Positions 47,445 through 56,672 are shown, numbered from the stretch's first letter. The stretch is DNA of 64,000 bases from an uncultured Bacteroidales bacterium (GCA_949300335.1 CASGDV010000023.1:62001-126000); one strand, 5' to 3'. Notes: generated by a model from the sequence alone, not told the origin. Numbers and translations: made by a program.

Positions 47445-48758
47445 ATGAGTTCATTTGTAGTAGAAGGCGGGAACAAACTGAGCGGGACAATCAGACCGCA
47501 GGGTGCGAAAAACGAAGCGCTGGAAGTCATAAGCGCGGTATTGCTCACTTCGGAGGAGGTGGTGATATCGAATATACCGGAAATTCTGGATGTAAAAAAT
47601 CTTATCCTGCTTCTTGAAGGAATGGGAGTCAAGGTAGTTCGTATGGAAAAAGGAAAATATTCATTCCGGGCGGACGAACTCGACATCGATTATATCGAGA
47701 GTGATGATTTTGTGCGGAAATGCGCATCTCTCAGAGGCTCCGTAATGGTTGCCGGCCCGTTGCTGGCCCGTTTCGGCCGTGCCTATTTCCCGAAACCCGG
47801 CGGGGACAAGATAGGAAGGAGAAGGGTAGATACCCATATTCAGGGCATGATCAATCTCGGGGCGGCACAGGAATACGATTCCGCCAAAAAGGCTTTTTTC
47901 CTTCATGTCAAGGACGGAAATGGTCTGAAGGGGAACTACATGCTTCTGGATGAGGCTTCCGTTACAGGTACCGCAAACATCGTGATGGCCGCCTCGCTGG
48001 CAGAAGGTACGACTACGATTTACAATGCTGCCTGTGAGCCGTATATACAGCAGCTTTGCAGGCTCCTGACGGCCATGGGAGCAAAAATAGATGGATTGGG
48101 ATCCAATCTTTTGAAAATCACGGGAGTTTCATCTCTTCACGGTGCTTCCCATTCGATATTGCCCGACATGATAGAAGTAGGCAGTTTTATCGGTATGGCG
48201 GCTCTTAACAGAAGTTCCATAACCATCAAGGATGTATCATATGAAAATCTGGGCATAATCCCGGAGTCTTTCAGACGTCTCGGAGTCAATCTGGAACAAA
48301 GGGATGACGACATATTCGTGCCTGCGCAGGAGAGCTATGAAATAGAGTCGTTTCTGGACGGTTCGATAATGTCCATTTCCGATGCTCCATGGCCGGGACT
48401 CACTCCTGATTTGCTGAGCGTTATGCTGGTAGTCGCAACCCAATGCAAGGGAAGCGTCCTCATTCATCAGAAAATGTTCGAAAGCCGTCTGTTTTTTGTG
48501 GACAGACTGATAGATATGGGAGCGCAGATAATCCTGTGCGATCCTCATAGGGCCGTTGTGATCGGGCATGACCACAAAATACGTCTCAAGGCAGGAAACA
48601 TGCTTTCTCCGGATATCCGTGCCGGTATAGCCCTTCTTATTGCCGCAATGTCGGCAAAAGGAACGAGCATCATTGGCAACATAGAACAGATTGACAGGGG
48701 ATATGAAGACATAGACCTCCGTCTCAATGCCCTTGGGGCCAGAATCACTAGACAATAG
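47445..48758 (+). CDS. murA: UDP-N-acetylglucosamine 1-carboxyvinyltransferase, Asp-type
   Basis: 437 residues from the ATG at 47445; an upstream in-frame TTG overlapping the murB stop is less likely. It transfers enolpyruvate from PEP to UDP-GlcNAc, the first step of peptidoglycan synthesis. The lysine/asparagine motif is QGAKNEAL and the arginine motif GRRRVDTHIQG. The active-site loop reads KPGGDKIG: Asp121 stands where E. coli has Cys115. The same change in Mycobacterium and Chlamydia removes the fosfomycin target cysteine, so intrinsic fosfomycin insensitivity is expected. Convergent with lptB. Confidence 0.95.
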   Translation: MSSFVVEGGNKLSGTIRPQGAKNEALEVISAVLLTSEEVVISNIPEILDVKNLILLLEGMGVKVVRMEKGKYSFRADELDIDYIESDDFVRKCASLRGSVMVAGPLLARFGRAYFPKPGGDKIGRRRVDTHIQGMINLGAAQEYDSAKKAFFLHVKDGNGLKGNYMLLDEASVTGTANIVMAASLAEGTTTIYNAACEPYIQQLCRLLTAMGAKIDGLGSNLLKITGVSSLHGASHSILPDMIEVGSFIGMAALNRSSITIKDVSYENLGIIPESFRRLGVNLEQRDDDIFVPAQESYEIESFLDGSIMSISDAPWPGLTPDLLSVMLVVATQCKGSVLIHQKMFESRLFFVDRLIDMGAQIILCDPHRAVVIGHDHKIRLKAGNMLSPDIRAGIALLIAAMSAKGTSIIGNIEQIDRGYEDIDLRLNALGARITRQ

Positions 48759-48806
48759 GGGCTGAAAAGCAGTTTCGTGCCGTACAGCAGGAGCTCAAGA
48801 TCATAA

Positions 48807-49565
48807 TTATTGTTTGTTTCCTGTTCCGTTGAATGCCGATGATCTCTTGAGAACGAAGTTGGAGCCAAGGTATTTTGTCCTTACCTCCTCGTCTGCCGCC
48901 AATTCTTCCGGAGTTCCGCTTTGAAGGATGTTTCCTTCATAGAGGAGGTAAGCCCGGTCTATTATGGCAAGGGTTTCTCCTACGTTATGGTCGGTTATGA
49001 TTATTCCTATATTCTTGTATTTCAGTTTGGCTATTATATGCTGTATGTCTTCTACGGCTATAGGGTCGACACCGGCGAACGGCTCGTCGAGCAGGATGAA
49101 TTTAGGATCTATCGCAAGAGCTCTCGCAATTTCGCATCTTCTGCGTTCTCCTCCCGACAATTGGATTCCGAGACTTTTCCTTACTTTATGCAGGTTGAAC
49201 TCGTCAATGAGCGATTCGAGGCGTTCTTTCCTTTCGGCTTTCGAATAATGAGACATTTCCATCACCGACATTATGTTGTCCTCTACCGACATTCTTCTGA
49301 ATACCGATGCTTCCTGGGCAAGATATCCGACACCTTTCTGCGCGCGCTTGTACATCGGCAGAGAAGTTATGTCCTCGTCATCAAGGTATATCCGTCCCGC
49401 ATTAGGGACGATAAGTCCGGTAATCATGTAGAAACTCGTGGTCTTTCCGGCTCCGTTGGGACCCAGAAAACCTACTATTTCCCCTTGTTCCACTTCCATG
49501 GATACACCTTTGACAACTGTTCTCACGCCATATTTTTTTACCAGATTTTCACAACGCAACTTCAT
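48807..49565 (-). CDS. lptB: LPS export ABC transporter ATP-binding protein
   Basis: 252 residues. Walker [17 protein letters not shown], signature [15 protein letters not shown], Walker [15 protein letters not shown], and the H-loop in [12 protein letters not shown] identify LptB closely (FYMITGLI and [20 protein letters not shown] are typical). It powers extraction of lipopolysaccharide from the inner membrane with LptFG. The membrane partners are not in the window. It is downstream of dnaX with a 47-bp gap and may be cotranscribed. Confidence 0.95.
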   Translation of the reverse strand: MKLRCENLVKKYGVRTVVKGVSMEVEQGEIVGFLGPNGAGKTTSFYMITGLIVPNAGRIYLDDEDITSLPMYKRAQKGVGYLAQEASVFRRMSVEDNIMSVMEMSHYSKAERKERLESLIDEFNLHKVRKSLGIQLSGGERRRCEIARALAIDPKFILLDEPFAGVDPIAVEDIQHIIAKLKYKNIGIIITDHNVGETLAIIDRAYLLYEGNILQSGTPEELAADEEVRTKYLGSNFVLKRSSAFNGTGNKQ

Positions 49566-49612
49566 ATTCGGGCAGTTTTATACGTTAATTAAAACACTTG
49601 ATATTCCGGTTA

Positions 49613-51319
49613 TCAACATTCCAGTCCGAAGTCCTTCACAAGATTTTTGACTTCAGGGTTGTTTTCCATGAGATTTCTTGCCTTTTCCCTCGGCAGTACA
49701 GGTTCGGGAACCTTGCTGTCGTCGTCAGGCTCCACATCGACTCTGAGCGCAACCGATGAATTCGACAGCAGCTTCTGCAGTTTTCCCTCTATCTCATGGA
49801 GAAGATTTTTTTCCACCCATTCCTTCTGGGCAATGTTCAGTACATTGAATGTAACTATTTTCGTGTTATCCTCGGTTTTGAAACTGAGTGATGACGATTT
49901 CAGTGTATTTGCAAGTCTCGGCCGCGATTCGAACATTTCTGCGAGTTCGCCCCATTTTTCCCTTATAAGTTCATCCGATATTTCAGCAGAGGACTGATGT
50001 ATTTCCTTTTTTACCGGTTTGACCTCATCCTTTCTGCCTTCCAGAACTGATTTGAGCGACAGCCCGGTAGCGGCGGCATTCATGCGAGGCCTCGGCCTCG
50101 GGTCTGCTGTGCCCTCTTTCTGTTCCACTTTTACTGCATTCCGCACGGGGATTCCGGGCTCTGCAGTCTTCTGTGATTTTAATGTTTCAGCTTGCGGTAC
50201 GGCCGTCTCTTTGTATTCCTTCGTTTCCTTGACCAGAAAACAGAGCTTCATAAGAGCGAATTCTATATGGAGACGCGGATTGACGCTGGCTCTGTACCCT
50301 GACTCGCATTGTGTCGTGATGTTGAGAGCGTCATATATGAATTTTACGGAGCACTTTCCGGCCTGCTCCCTGTATTTTGCCTTGAGTGATTCCGGCAGTT
50401 CCAGCAGGGCGTCGAGTCCTGATGCCTTGCTGACGGCAAGGTCCCGGAAATGACTGCTCAATGCGGCTACGAAGTGGAGGGCATTGAATCCCTTTGACAA
50501 TATTTCGTCAAATCCGAGCAGGGCTGACGGATAATCGTTTCTCAGGAAAGATTCCACCATGGAGAAACAATATTCGTAATCAAGAACGTTAAGATTCCGG
50601 ATGACATCCTGATAATTGACTTCCGAACCGCAGAATGCCACTATCTGGTCGAAGATGGTAAGTGCATCCCTCATTGCCCCGTCTGCCTTGTTGGCGATGA
50701 CATGGAGGGATTCGTCGTCAATAACCACATTTTCTTTTTCAGCAATTCCTTTCAGTGTCCTGACCATATCATCTATTGAAATCCTGTTGAAGTCGTAAGT
50801 CTGGCATCTGGACAGGATTGTCGGCAGAATCTTGTGCTTTTCAGTAGTGGCCAGAATGAAAATGGCATGTGCCGGGGGTTCTTCCAGCGTTTTCAGGAAG
50901 GCATTGAATGCCGACTGGCTGAGCATATGCACCTCGTCTATGATGTATACGCTGTATTTCCCGATCTGTGGCGGTATGCGCACCTGTTCCATAAGGGCCT
51001 TTATGTCTTCCACACCGTTGTTGGAAGCGGCGTCCAGTTCATGTATGCAGTATGACCTTCCTTCGGCAAATGAAATGCATGATTCGCATTTCCCGCAAGG
51101 CTCCATACTTTCGGTAGGGTTGGAACAGTTTATTGTTTTGGCGAATATTCTTGCCGTACTGGTCTTTCCTACGCCGCGGGGACCGCAGAACAGATAGGCA
51201 TGTGCCAGTTTCCCTCTGACTATCGAGTTCTTGAGGGTTCTTGCAATATTGTCCTGGCCGACCAAAGTCTCGAAATTGTCCGGCCTGTATTTTCTGGCTG
51301 AAACTATATATTGTGTCAT
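49613..51319 (-). CDS. dnaX: DNA polymerase III subunit gamma/tau
   Basis: 568 residues from the ATG at 51319 (MTQYIVSARKYRPDNF is the family start; in-frame codons upstream are spurious). AAA+ clamp-loader ATPase: Walker A GPRGVGKTSTA, zinc cysteines in CGKCESC, Walker B YIIDEVHMLS, sensor 1 TTEKHKILPT. The C-terminal half is the tau extension. In frame at codons 436-438 lies A-AAA-AAG, with GAGG 10 nt upstream; a -1 shift there would add seven residues and stop at 49983, giving a 445-residue gamma-like product. The promoter leaves almost no leader. Confidence 0.96.
   Translation of the reverse strand: MTQYIVSARKYRPDNFETLVGQDNIARTLKNSIVRGKLAHAYLFCGPRGVGKTSTARIFAKTINCSNPTESMEPCGKCESCISFAEGRSYCIHELDAASNNGVEDIKALMEQVRIPPQIGKYSVYIIDEVHMLSQSAFNAFLKTLEEPPAHAIFILATTEKHKILPTILSRCQTYDFNRISIDDMVRTLKGIAEKENVVIDDESLHVIANKADGAMRDALTIFDQIVAFCGSEVNYQDVIRNLNVLDYEYCFSMVESFLRNDYPSALLGFDEILSKGFNALHFVAALSSHFRDLAVSKASGLDALLELPESLKAKYREQAGKCSVKFIYDALNITTQCESGYRASVNPRLHIEFALMKLCFLVKETKEYKETAVPQAETLKSQKTAEPGIPVRNAVKVEQKEGTADPRPRPRMNAAATGLSLKSVLEGRKDEVKPVKKEIHQSSAEISDELIREKWGELAEMFESRPRLANTLKSSSLSFKTEDNTKIVTFNVLNIAQKEWVEKNLLHEIEGKLQKLLSNSSVALRVDVEPDDDSKVPEPVLPREKARNLMENNPEVKNLVKDFGLEC
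49983..50026 (-). promoter_or_regulatory. Candidate programmed -1 frameshift site in dnaX
   Basis: The heptamer AAAAAAG (50012 to 50006) is placed as xxA-AAA-AAG, the same slippery sequence and phase as E. coli dnaX. GAGG (50026-50023) sits 10 nt upstream, like the E. coli stimulatory Shine-Dalgarno. The -1 frame reaches TGA at 49985-49983 after seven codons. Only a weak stem (TCAG/CTGA) follows. Confidence 0.6.
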
Positions 51320-51325
51320 AATAGA

Positions 51326-51333
51326 CAAATTTA
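51326..51333 (-). promoter_or_regulatory. dnaX promoter -7 box
   Basis: Reads TAAATTTG on the minus strand, a full match, ending only 6 bp before the dnaX ATG; the transcript would start at or next to the start codon. Confidence 0.5.
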
Positions 51334-51337
51334 AGCA

Positions 51338-51353
51338 TAATTTTGTAACTTTG
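51338..51353 (+). promoter_or_regulatory. Tandem -7 boxes upstream of the secreted hypothetical gene
   Basis: TAATTTTG (51338-51345) and TAACTTTG (51346-51353) are both full -7 matches, side by side, on the plus strand, giving a leader of about 130 nt to the ATG at 51490. Confidence 0.45.
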
Positions 51354-51489
51354 CAGATATCGGCCCAGGTTTTGAAAGAGTTGTCGGCCGATAACATGAA
51401 TCACGGTTCCGTACATGGGCGTGGCAACACCCGTTTCTGCAGGGACACGGCGTTCATACAGATACAAATCCAAAATATTCAGTAGTGAC

Positions 51490-52332
51490 ATGAAGAAAAT
51501 ATTTATTCTGGCTGTTTTGACTTTGGTGCCGCTTATGGCATTCGCTCAGGCACAGATTGTAACGAAAAAGATGAAGCTTGAGGATTTTCCTGAGAAAATA
51601 ACGAAGGTGGTGCTCACGGGCAACGGGTTTTATGATGAGACGCTCAAGGATGAAATAAGGGGAAGATGGCATGTGTCTCCGTTTGAATTCTGTACTATGG
51701 ATGAATTCAATTCTATGAAGACCAGTCCGGACTATTACTTTCTGGTTACGGTGAAGGGGCAGTTCAGAAAAGAGTCTGAACCGGGAATAGAAATGCTGTC
51801 CCTTGTCAAGGGGGGCGAGGGTGCTGACAAGAGCATCGACAATATGCTTGAGGTTGTTACGATACCGGTATGTTCCGCCGATTCCCCGTCCGGAAGGGAA
51901 CTGGTTTATATGCCGGCGCTGCTTGATATAATTCAGGAACAGGTGGTTCTGTCCATGGAAAAGGATGTGAATGCATATACAGGCCTGAGCAACTATACAA
52001 TCCAGTTGAGCAAGGCTGACAAGTTCAATATCATATTTTCCGAGGACGACCTTTCTTCGGAAATAACGGATAAAACAAAGCAGCTGCTGTTTGACAAATA
52101 TATGTCCGTGGATACCGAAGAGAATGTGGATGATATTTTCATGAGTGATGCACCGCAGACTCTTGTAAGTTATACGGTAGCACCTTCCGACCCTGTAATC
52201 GGGTCATATTGCTATAAGATGCTTATCGATTCGGAAACACATAAGTTGTATTATTACAGAAAACACAGAATCACCAAGAAGACCGGTGCAGGTTTTCTGT
52301 ATGAGGATATAAAAAGGATAGCCAGCAGATAG
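51490..52332 (+). CDS. Secreted protein of unknown function
   Basis: 280 residues from the ATG at 51490, which begins a clear signal peptide (MKKIFILAVLTLVPLMAFAQ, cleavage after about residue 20); an in-frame ATG 75 bp upstream would bury it. I do not recognise a family with a known function. The mature part is mixed alpha/beta without cysteine clusters or catalytic motifs; YYFLVTVKGQFRKESEPGIE and SYCYKMLIDSETHKLYYYRK stand out. It probably resides in the periplasm. The M16 peptidase gene follows after 8 bp, so they share a transcript. Confidence 0.75.
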   Translation: MKKIFILAVLTLVPLMAFAQAQIVTKKMKLEDFPEKITKVVLTGNGFYDETLKDEIRGRWHVSPFEFCTMDEFNSMKTSPDYYFLVTVKGQFRKESEPGIEMLSLVKGGEGADKSIDNMLEVVTIPVCSADSPSGRELVYMPALLDIIQEQVVLSMEKDVNAYTGLSNYTIQLSKADKFNIIFSEDDLSSEITDKTKQLLFDKYMSVDTEENVDDIFMSDAPQTLVSYTVAPSDPVIGSYCYKMLIDSETHKLYYYRKHRITKKTGAGFLYEDIKRIASR

Positions 52333-52340
52333 GTGGTCTT

Positions 52341-53579
52341 ATGATATTCGGTCATACGGACAGCGGTATGCAGTATGCTGTCAGGAGAGGTTGGTCTCAA
52401 GTGGCTTATTGCGCCTTGAGCATCAAGTGCGGAACGCGCAGTGAAGGGCATTTCCATAACGGGATTGCCCATTTTGCCGAACATACGGTCTTCAAAGGGA
52501 CGGATAAAAGAAGCGCATCTGCAATAAGCAGCTGCCTGGACAAACTCGGAGGTGAACTGAATGCCTATACCACAAAAGAGGAGATAGTAATACACGCTAC
52601 CGTACTCAAGGAGGATCTTAAAAAAGCCGTTTCCCTTCTTATGGATCTGGCGGTTTTCCCGTCTTTCCCTGAAAATGAAATAGAAACGGAAAAAGGAGTT
52701 GTGATAGACGAGATAAAGTCTTACAAGGATTCTCCTTCAGAGGAAATCTATGACCGTTTTGAGGAACTGCTTTTCAAGGGGCACCCGTTGTCTCTTCCCA
52801 TTCTCGGCACAGCTGCATCGGTAAGGAAGATTTCATCCGGTGAACTGAGGGCTTTCGTAAAGGAAAAGTTTGTACCGGAAATGATGGCGCTTACAATTGT
52901 TGCAGATATTGAGGAGAAAAGGATGGCGGAGATTGTTTCCAGAACTGCCGAAAAATATTTCGGACGGATATCGGGAGGAGCAGTGCCGGTTGCCGGTTGT
53001 TTTCAGAAACAGGATGTTGCCAATCCTCCTTTCGAGATACAGGTGGCGAAAAGGAACTATCAGGTGAATTGCATCGTAGGTACTACGGCTCCGTCCCTGT
53101 ATGATGAAGAAGACAGGATTGCCACGATTCTTCTTTGCAATATAGTCGGCGGTCCGGCATCCAATTCAATACTCAATGCCGTACTCAGGGAAAAACACGG
53201 CTGGGTCTATGGAGTTGAGTGCAATTATACGCAGTATTCGGATACGGGTATTGTTGCCATCAGTTTAGGGTGCGACCGGGACAATATGGATAAGTGCTTC
53301 AAGGCTATGGACAGGGAACTCCTGAGGCTTCAGGAAAACTGTTTGAGCGGAAGAAAACTTGCTGCGGCAAAACGCCAGCTGCTCGGACAACTGGCAATCA
53401 GTTCCGATAACGGCGAAGCACAATGCCTTTCGATGGGCAAAGGTCTTATTTCATATGGAAAGATTATGGCTGATTCCGAGGTTCGCGATAAAATAGAGTC
53501 GGTCACGGCCGATAAGATAAATGAAATGGCAGGACGGCTTTTCTGCAGGTCGGGTTTGTCTAAACTGGTATATTTATAG
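52341..53579 (+). CDS. M16 family zinc metallopeptidase
   Basis: 412 residues, a single-chain pitrilysin/processing-peptidase-like protein. The inverted zinc motif HxxEH is intact as HFAEH (His44, Glu47, His48), with the distal glutamate region ENEIETEKGVVIDEI, so it should be active. The C-terminal half is the inactive twin domain (YQVNCIVGTTAPSLYDEEDR, LNAVLREKHGWVYGVE). There is no signal peptide, so it is cytoplasmic as it stands. M16 peptidases of this size degrade or process peptides. The O-methyltransferase gene starts 7 bp downstream. Confidence 0.92.
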   Translation: MIFGHTDSGMQYAVRRGWSQVAYCALSIKCGTRSEGHFHNGIAHFAEHTVFKGTDKRSASAISSCLDKLGGELNAYTTKEEIVIHATVLKEDLKKAVSLLMDLAVFPSFPENEIETEKGVVIDEIKSYKDSPSEEIYDRFEELLFKGHPLSLPILGTAASVRKISSGELRAFVKEKFVPEMMALTIVADIEEKRMAEIVSRTAEKYFGRISGGAVPVAGCFQKQDVANPPFEIQVAKRNYQVNCIVGTTAPSLYDEEDRIATILLCNIVGGPASNSILNAVLREKHGWVYGVECNYTQYSDTGIVAISLGCDRDNMDKCFKAMDRELLRLQENCLSGRKLAAAKRQLLGQLAISSDNGEAQCLSMGKGLISYGKIMADSEVRDKIESVTADKINEMAGRLFCRSGLSKLVYL

Positions 53580-53586
53580 TCTTGTC

Positions 53587-54222
53587 ATGGATGCGGTAGA
53601 AAAATACATGGAAGATAAATCCTCTCCCGAGTCGGCGGCGCTGCAGTGGGTGAGAAAGCAGACGTTTCTAAGAACAAACTACGGCAGGATGCTGTCCGGA
53701 CCTGTTCAGGGCAGGCTGCTCTCATTGCTGGTGAAGATGCTGAGGCCGGCCAGAATTCTTGAAATAGGAACGTTTACAGGATATTCCACCATCTGTCTTG
53801 CCGAAGGGCTGGAGCCGGGCGGAATGGTAGATACCCTTGAAATAAACGATGAACTTGAGGACCTCATATTGGAAGGTTTTGCCATGGCCGGAGTGAATGA
53901 CAGGGTTAATCTTCTGATTGGAGATGCAAAACTGTCATTGAAATCCCTTTCGGAAAACAGGTACGATCTTGTCTTCATGGATGCCAACAAAAGGGAGTAT
54001 TCCGAATATTTCGACCTGTTTTTCGACATGGTGAATCCGGGAGGGTTCATAATTGCCGACAATGTACTTTGGGACGGGAAAGTTTGCATGGATCCCATGC
54101 CGCAGGACAGACAGACCAGAGGAATCGATGATTTCAACAGAAAAATAAAACAGGACCCACGTGTGGAGTCCTGTATCATTCCGATTCGTGACGGCTTGAA
54201 TCTGATTCGTAAAATAGGTTGA
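53587..54222 (+). CDS. SAM-dependent O-methyltransferase (class I, MTF3/COMT type)
   Basis: 211 residues from the ATG at 53587, just after the M16 stop codon; a longer in-frame version would overlap that gene. Rossmann SAM-binding motifs are ARILEIGTFTGYSTICLAEGL and VDTLEINDEL, with the metal/catechol-type residues in YDLVFMDANKREY, IIADNVLWDGKV. It resembles catechol or caffeoyl-CoA O-methyltransferases, but bacterial members have varied or unknown substrates. It is the last gene of the unit beginning at 51490 and is convergent with efp. Confidence 0.9.
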   Translation: MDAVEKYMEDKSSPESAALQWVRKQTFLRTNYGRMLSGPVQGRLLSLLVKMLRPARILEIGTFTGYSTICLAEGLEPGGMVDTLEINDELEDLILEGFAMAGVNDRVNLLIGDAKLSLKSLSENRYDLVFMDANKREYSEYFDLFFDMVNPGGFIIADNVLWDGKVCMDPMPQDRQTRGIDDFNRKIKQDPRVESCIIPIRDGLNLIRKIG

Positions 54223-54236
54223 TTCCCCGTCCGGAT

Positions 54237-54803
54237 TTATTTCACTCTTTCTCCGTATGAACGGTCGGTAGTGTTCACTCTGATCTTTTCACCTTGATTG
54301 ATGAAGAGCGGAACCATTATTTTCGCTCCTGTTTCCAGAATGGCCTCCTTCAAGGCGCTGGTCGAAGCCGTATCTCCTTTTACAGCAGGTTCCGTATAAG
54401 TCACTTCCATTTCTACATAGGTAGGAAGTTCACATGTAAGGCATCTTTCCTCATCGGCGATGAACATCATTTCCACATGCTGTCCCTCTTTCATCAGGTC
54501 TGCATTGTCTACAAGATCTTCTCCGAGGTGAATCTGCTCGAATGTTTCCTCATGCATGAAATTGTATCCGTCTTCATCCTTGTAAAGGAACTGGTAAGGA
54601 CGTCTTTCAACATTTATGGTTTCTATTTTTGCACCTGCAGTGAAAGTGTTCTCAAGAATCCTTCCGTTCTCCAGATTGCGGAGCTTCGTTTTTACGAATG
54701 CTGGACCTTTACCTGGTTTTACATGCTGGAACCATACTATCGAGCATGGCTTTCCGTTGAAATTAAGATATAATCCGTTTTTGAAATCAGCTGTTGTTGC
54801 CAT
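54237..54803 (-). CDS. efp: Elongation factor P
   Basis: 188 residues, three OB-like beta-barrel domains. It relieves ribosome stalling at polyproline stretches. The modification loop reads VKPGKGPAF, so the tip residue is Lys32, as in the lysine type of EF-P. The C-terminal signature FINQGEKIRVNTTDRSYGER is complete. It has a strong promoter of its own at 54842-54873 overlapping the end of ispH. Proline runs occur in this window, for example at the start of the Kelch/SARP regulator (YPPPF). Confidence 0.97.
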   Translation of the reverse strand: MATTADFKNGLYLNFNGKPCSIVWFQHVKPGKGPAFVKTKLRNLENGRILENTFTAGAKIETINVERRPYQFLYKDEDGYNFMHEETFEQIHLGEDLVDNADLMKEGQHVEMMFIADEERCLTCELPTYVEMEVTYTEPAVKGDTASTSALKEAILETGAKIMVPLFINQGEKIRVNTTDRSYGERVK

Positions 54804-54841
54804 ATTGTAAGTGTTTATATATTAATATCCGATGAAGTCTG

Positions 54842-54873
54842 CAAAAATAATCATAAGTTGCATTTTCTGCAAA
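54842..54873 (-). promoter_or_regulatory. efp promoter
   Basis: On the minus strand TTTG (54870-54873), 20 bp, TATTTTTG (54842-54849): an ideal Bacteroides -33/-7 pair, about 39 bp upstream of the efp ATG. Confidence 0.75.
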
Positions 54874-54874
54874 T

Positions 54875-55855
54875 TTACAGGTTGTTTTCCCGTATTTTGG
54901 ATGCTACTTCTTCCAGTAGCCACTTAGGGGTGGATGTTGCTCCGCATACTCCTACCTTGTCATCTTCCCTGAACCATTCCTTTTTTATCTCATCAGAGGA
55001 TCCGATATGGTATGTCCTTATGTTCAATGACTTGCATAAATCGCAAAGGATTTTTCCATTTGAACTGGCTTTCCCTAAAACGAATATTATGACATCGTGC
55101 GCCAATGCAAATTTCGATAGTTTTTCATGTCTGGATGCAACCTGGGAGCATATCGTGTTATGGATGGACAATATGGCTTTGCCCTTGAATCTTTCCAGTG
55201 ACAGTTCGTTCGCCCTGGACATCATCTCTTCAAGTCGGGAGCATATTGAAGAATATTCGGCCGGACTTTTGGTCGTCTGCGAAAAGACTTCCGTTTTCTT
55301 GAACAGGCTGATTGTACCGTCTTCAATATATCCAAGCATCATTTTCATGTCTTCTATGACAATGGCATTGTCATCTACCTGACCGAGCAGTCCGAGTACT
55401 TCGGCATGTCCTATCTTACCGAAAATGATTATCTGTCCGTCGGTCCCTTCCGAGCTGAACCGCTCATATGCCGTTCTGATATTTTTTTGAAGCTGGAGCA
55501 CTACGGGACAGGTGCAGTCAACGATTCTGAATCCTATCGCTTCTGCCTGCCTGTAAGTTTTTGGCGGTTCGCCGTGGGCCCTGATCAGAAGATATTCCCC
55601 ATCCACGCTTTTCATGTAGTTGAGGTCGTCCTTGTCTATCGTGACCAGTCCTTTTCTTTCAAGTCGTGCAAGTTCCGAATCATTATGGACTATCGCTCCA
55701 AGGGAAAACAGTTTTTTCCCTTGCCCCCTGTCATTCCGGTCCGCAGACTGGTCCATAGGCAGGTCCAGAAAATCTTCCGCTTTGCTGATGGCCCTTATTA
55801 CACCGGCACAAAAGCCGGAATTAGTATCGACGTCAACAGTTATTCCCATATCCAA
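54875..55855 (-). CDS. ispH: 4-hydroxy-3-methylbut-2-enyl diphosphate reductase
   Basis: 326 residues, slightly longer than E. coli IspH (316). It performs the last step of the MEP isoprenoid pathway, making IPP and DMAPP with a [4Fe-4S] cluster. The three cluster cysteines are in NSGFCAGV (Cys16), DCTCPVV and HNTICSQV. RAHGEPP, IFGKIGHAEVLGLLGQ and GATSTPKWLLEEV match the family. An insertion with SADRNDRGQGKK around residues 37-48 is unusual. It lies 6 bp after cmk and shares its transcript. Met3 is an alternative start. Confidence 0.94.
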   Translation of the reverse strand: MDMGITVDVDTNSGFCAGVIRAISKAEDFLDLPMDQSADRNDRGQGKKLFSLGAIVHNDSELARLERKGLVTIDKDDLNYMKSVDGEYLLIRAHGEPPKTYRQAEAIGFRIVDCTCPVVLQLQKNIRTAYERFSSEGTDGQIIIFGKIGHAEVLGLLGQVDDNAIVIEDMKMMLGYIEDGTISLFKKTEVFSQTTKSPAEYSSICSRLEEMMSRANELSLERFKGKAILSIHNTICSQVASRHEKLSKFALAHDVIIFVLGKASSNGKILCDLCKSLNIRTYHIGSSDEIKKEWFREDDKVGVCGATSTPKWLLEEVASKIRENNL

Positions 55856-55861
55856 TGAATT

Positions 55862-56557
55862 TTACCTGGTGCAAAATCTGTCTTTTATGACTTGTCTTAT
55901 CCAGTCCATCTGCTGTTCCATGGTCATCTCCGAATTGTCCAGTACGATGGCATCGGGAGCCATGGTCAGAGGAGATACTTCCCTATGCGAATCGATGTAA
56001 TCCCGTTCTTCTATGTTCTTCAATACATCTTCGAAACTTACGGCATTCCCTTTCGATATAAGTTCATCCGTACGTCTTCTTGCACGTACCTCCGGATCTG
56101 CCGTCATGAATATCTTGAGTTCCGCATCGGGGAAAACGGTGGTACCGATATCCCTTCCATCCATGACGACACGCCTCTTCCGTCCGAATTCCCTCAACTT
56201 GTAATTGACGAAATTCCTTACGGACGGGAGTGCCGCTATCGGACTGACCTTGTCGGATACGGCGAGGGAGCGTATGTCTTTTTCAATACATCTTCCCCCG
56301 ATGAATGTCCTGCTTCCTTGCGGTCCGCTTTCGAAATGGATATCCAGATTCTCCAGACTTTTTTTCAGGGAAAATTCGTCTATGTTTCCATTCTGACCTA
56401 TAAATCCGTTTTCCATGGCGAAAAGGGTCACGCCCCTGTACAATGCGCCGGAGTCCAGATACAGAAAGGAGAATTCCGCGGCAATAGACTTCGCGAACGA
56501 ACTTTTGCCAGTTGACGAGTAGCCGTCAATGGCGATGATTATGTCTGGTATAAGCAT
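55862..56557 (-). CDS. cmk: Cytidylate kinase
   Basis: 231 residues from the ATG at 56557, chosen because the P-loop follows at the usual distance (IIIAIDGYSSTGKSSFA); a longer in-frame version adds 50 unrelated residues. It phosphorylates CMP and dCMP. Other family marks are YLDSGALYRGVTLFA, VMDGRDIGTTVFPDAELKIF and ERDYIDSHREVSPL. The ispH gene follows 6 bp later, an arrangement that recalls the common cmk-ispH (or cmk-rpsA) linkage in bacteria. It is divergent from the sigma-54-type regulator gene. Confidence 0.96.
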   Translation of the reverse strand: MLIPDIIIAIDGYSSTGKSSFAKSIAAEFSFLYLDSGALYRGVTLFAMENGFIGQNGNIDEFSLKKSLENLDIHFESGPQGSRTFIGGRCIEKDIRSLAVSDKVSPIAALPSVRNFVNYKLREFGRKRRVVMDGRDIGTTVFPDAELKIFMTADPEVRARRRTDELISKGNAVSFEDVLKNIEERDYIDSHREVSPLTMAPDAIVLDNSEMTMEQQMDWIRQVIKDRFCTR

Positions 56558-56577
56558 TCGGTACACGTTTATTTCAG

Positions 56578-56585
56578 CAAAATTA
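56578..56585 (-). promoter_or_regulatory. cmk-ispH promoter -7 box
   Basis: Reads TAATTTTG on the minus strand, a full -7 match, 20 bp before the cmk ATG. Confidence 0.5.
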
Positions 56586-56672
56586 TAAATTTTTATGCAA
56601 AGAGCGAAATTTGTCCGATATTTGTATTGGAACACCGGCTTTGATCTTTTTATGAATTTTGAAATGAACGGT

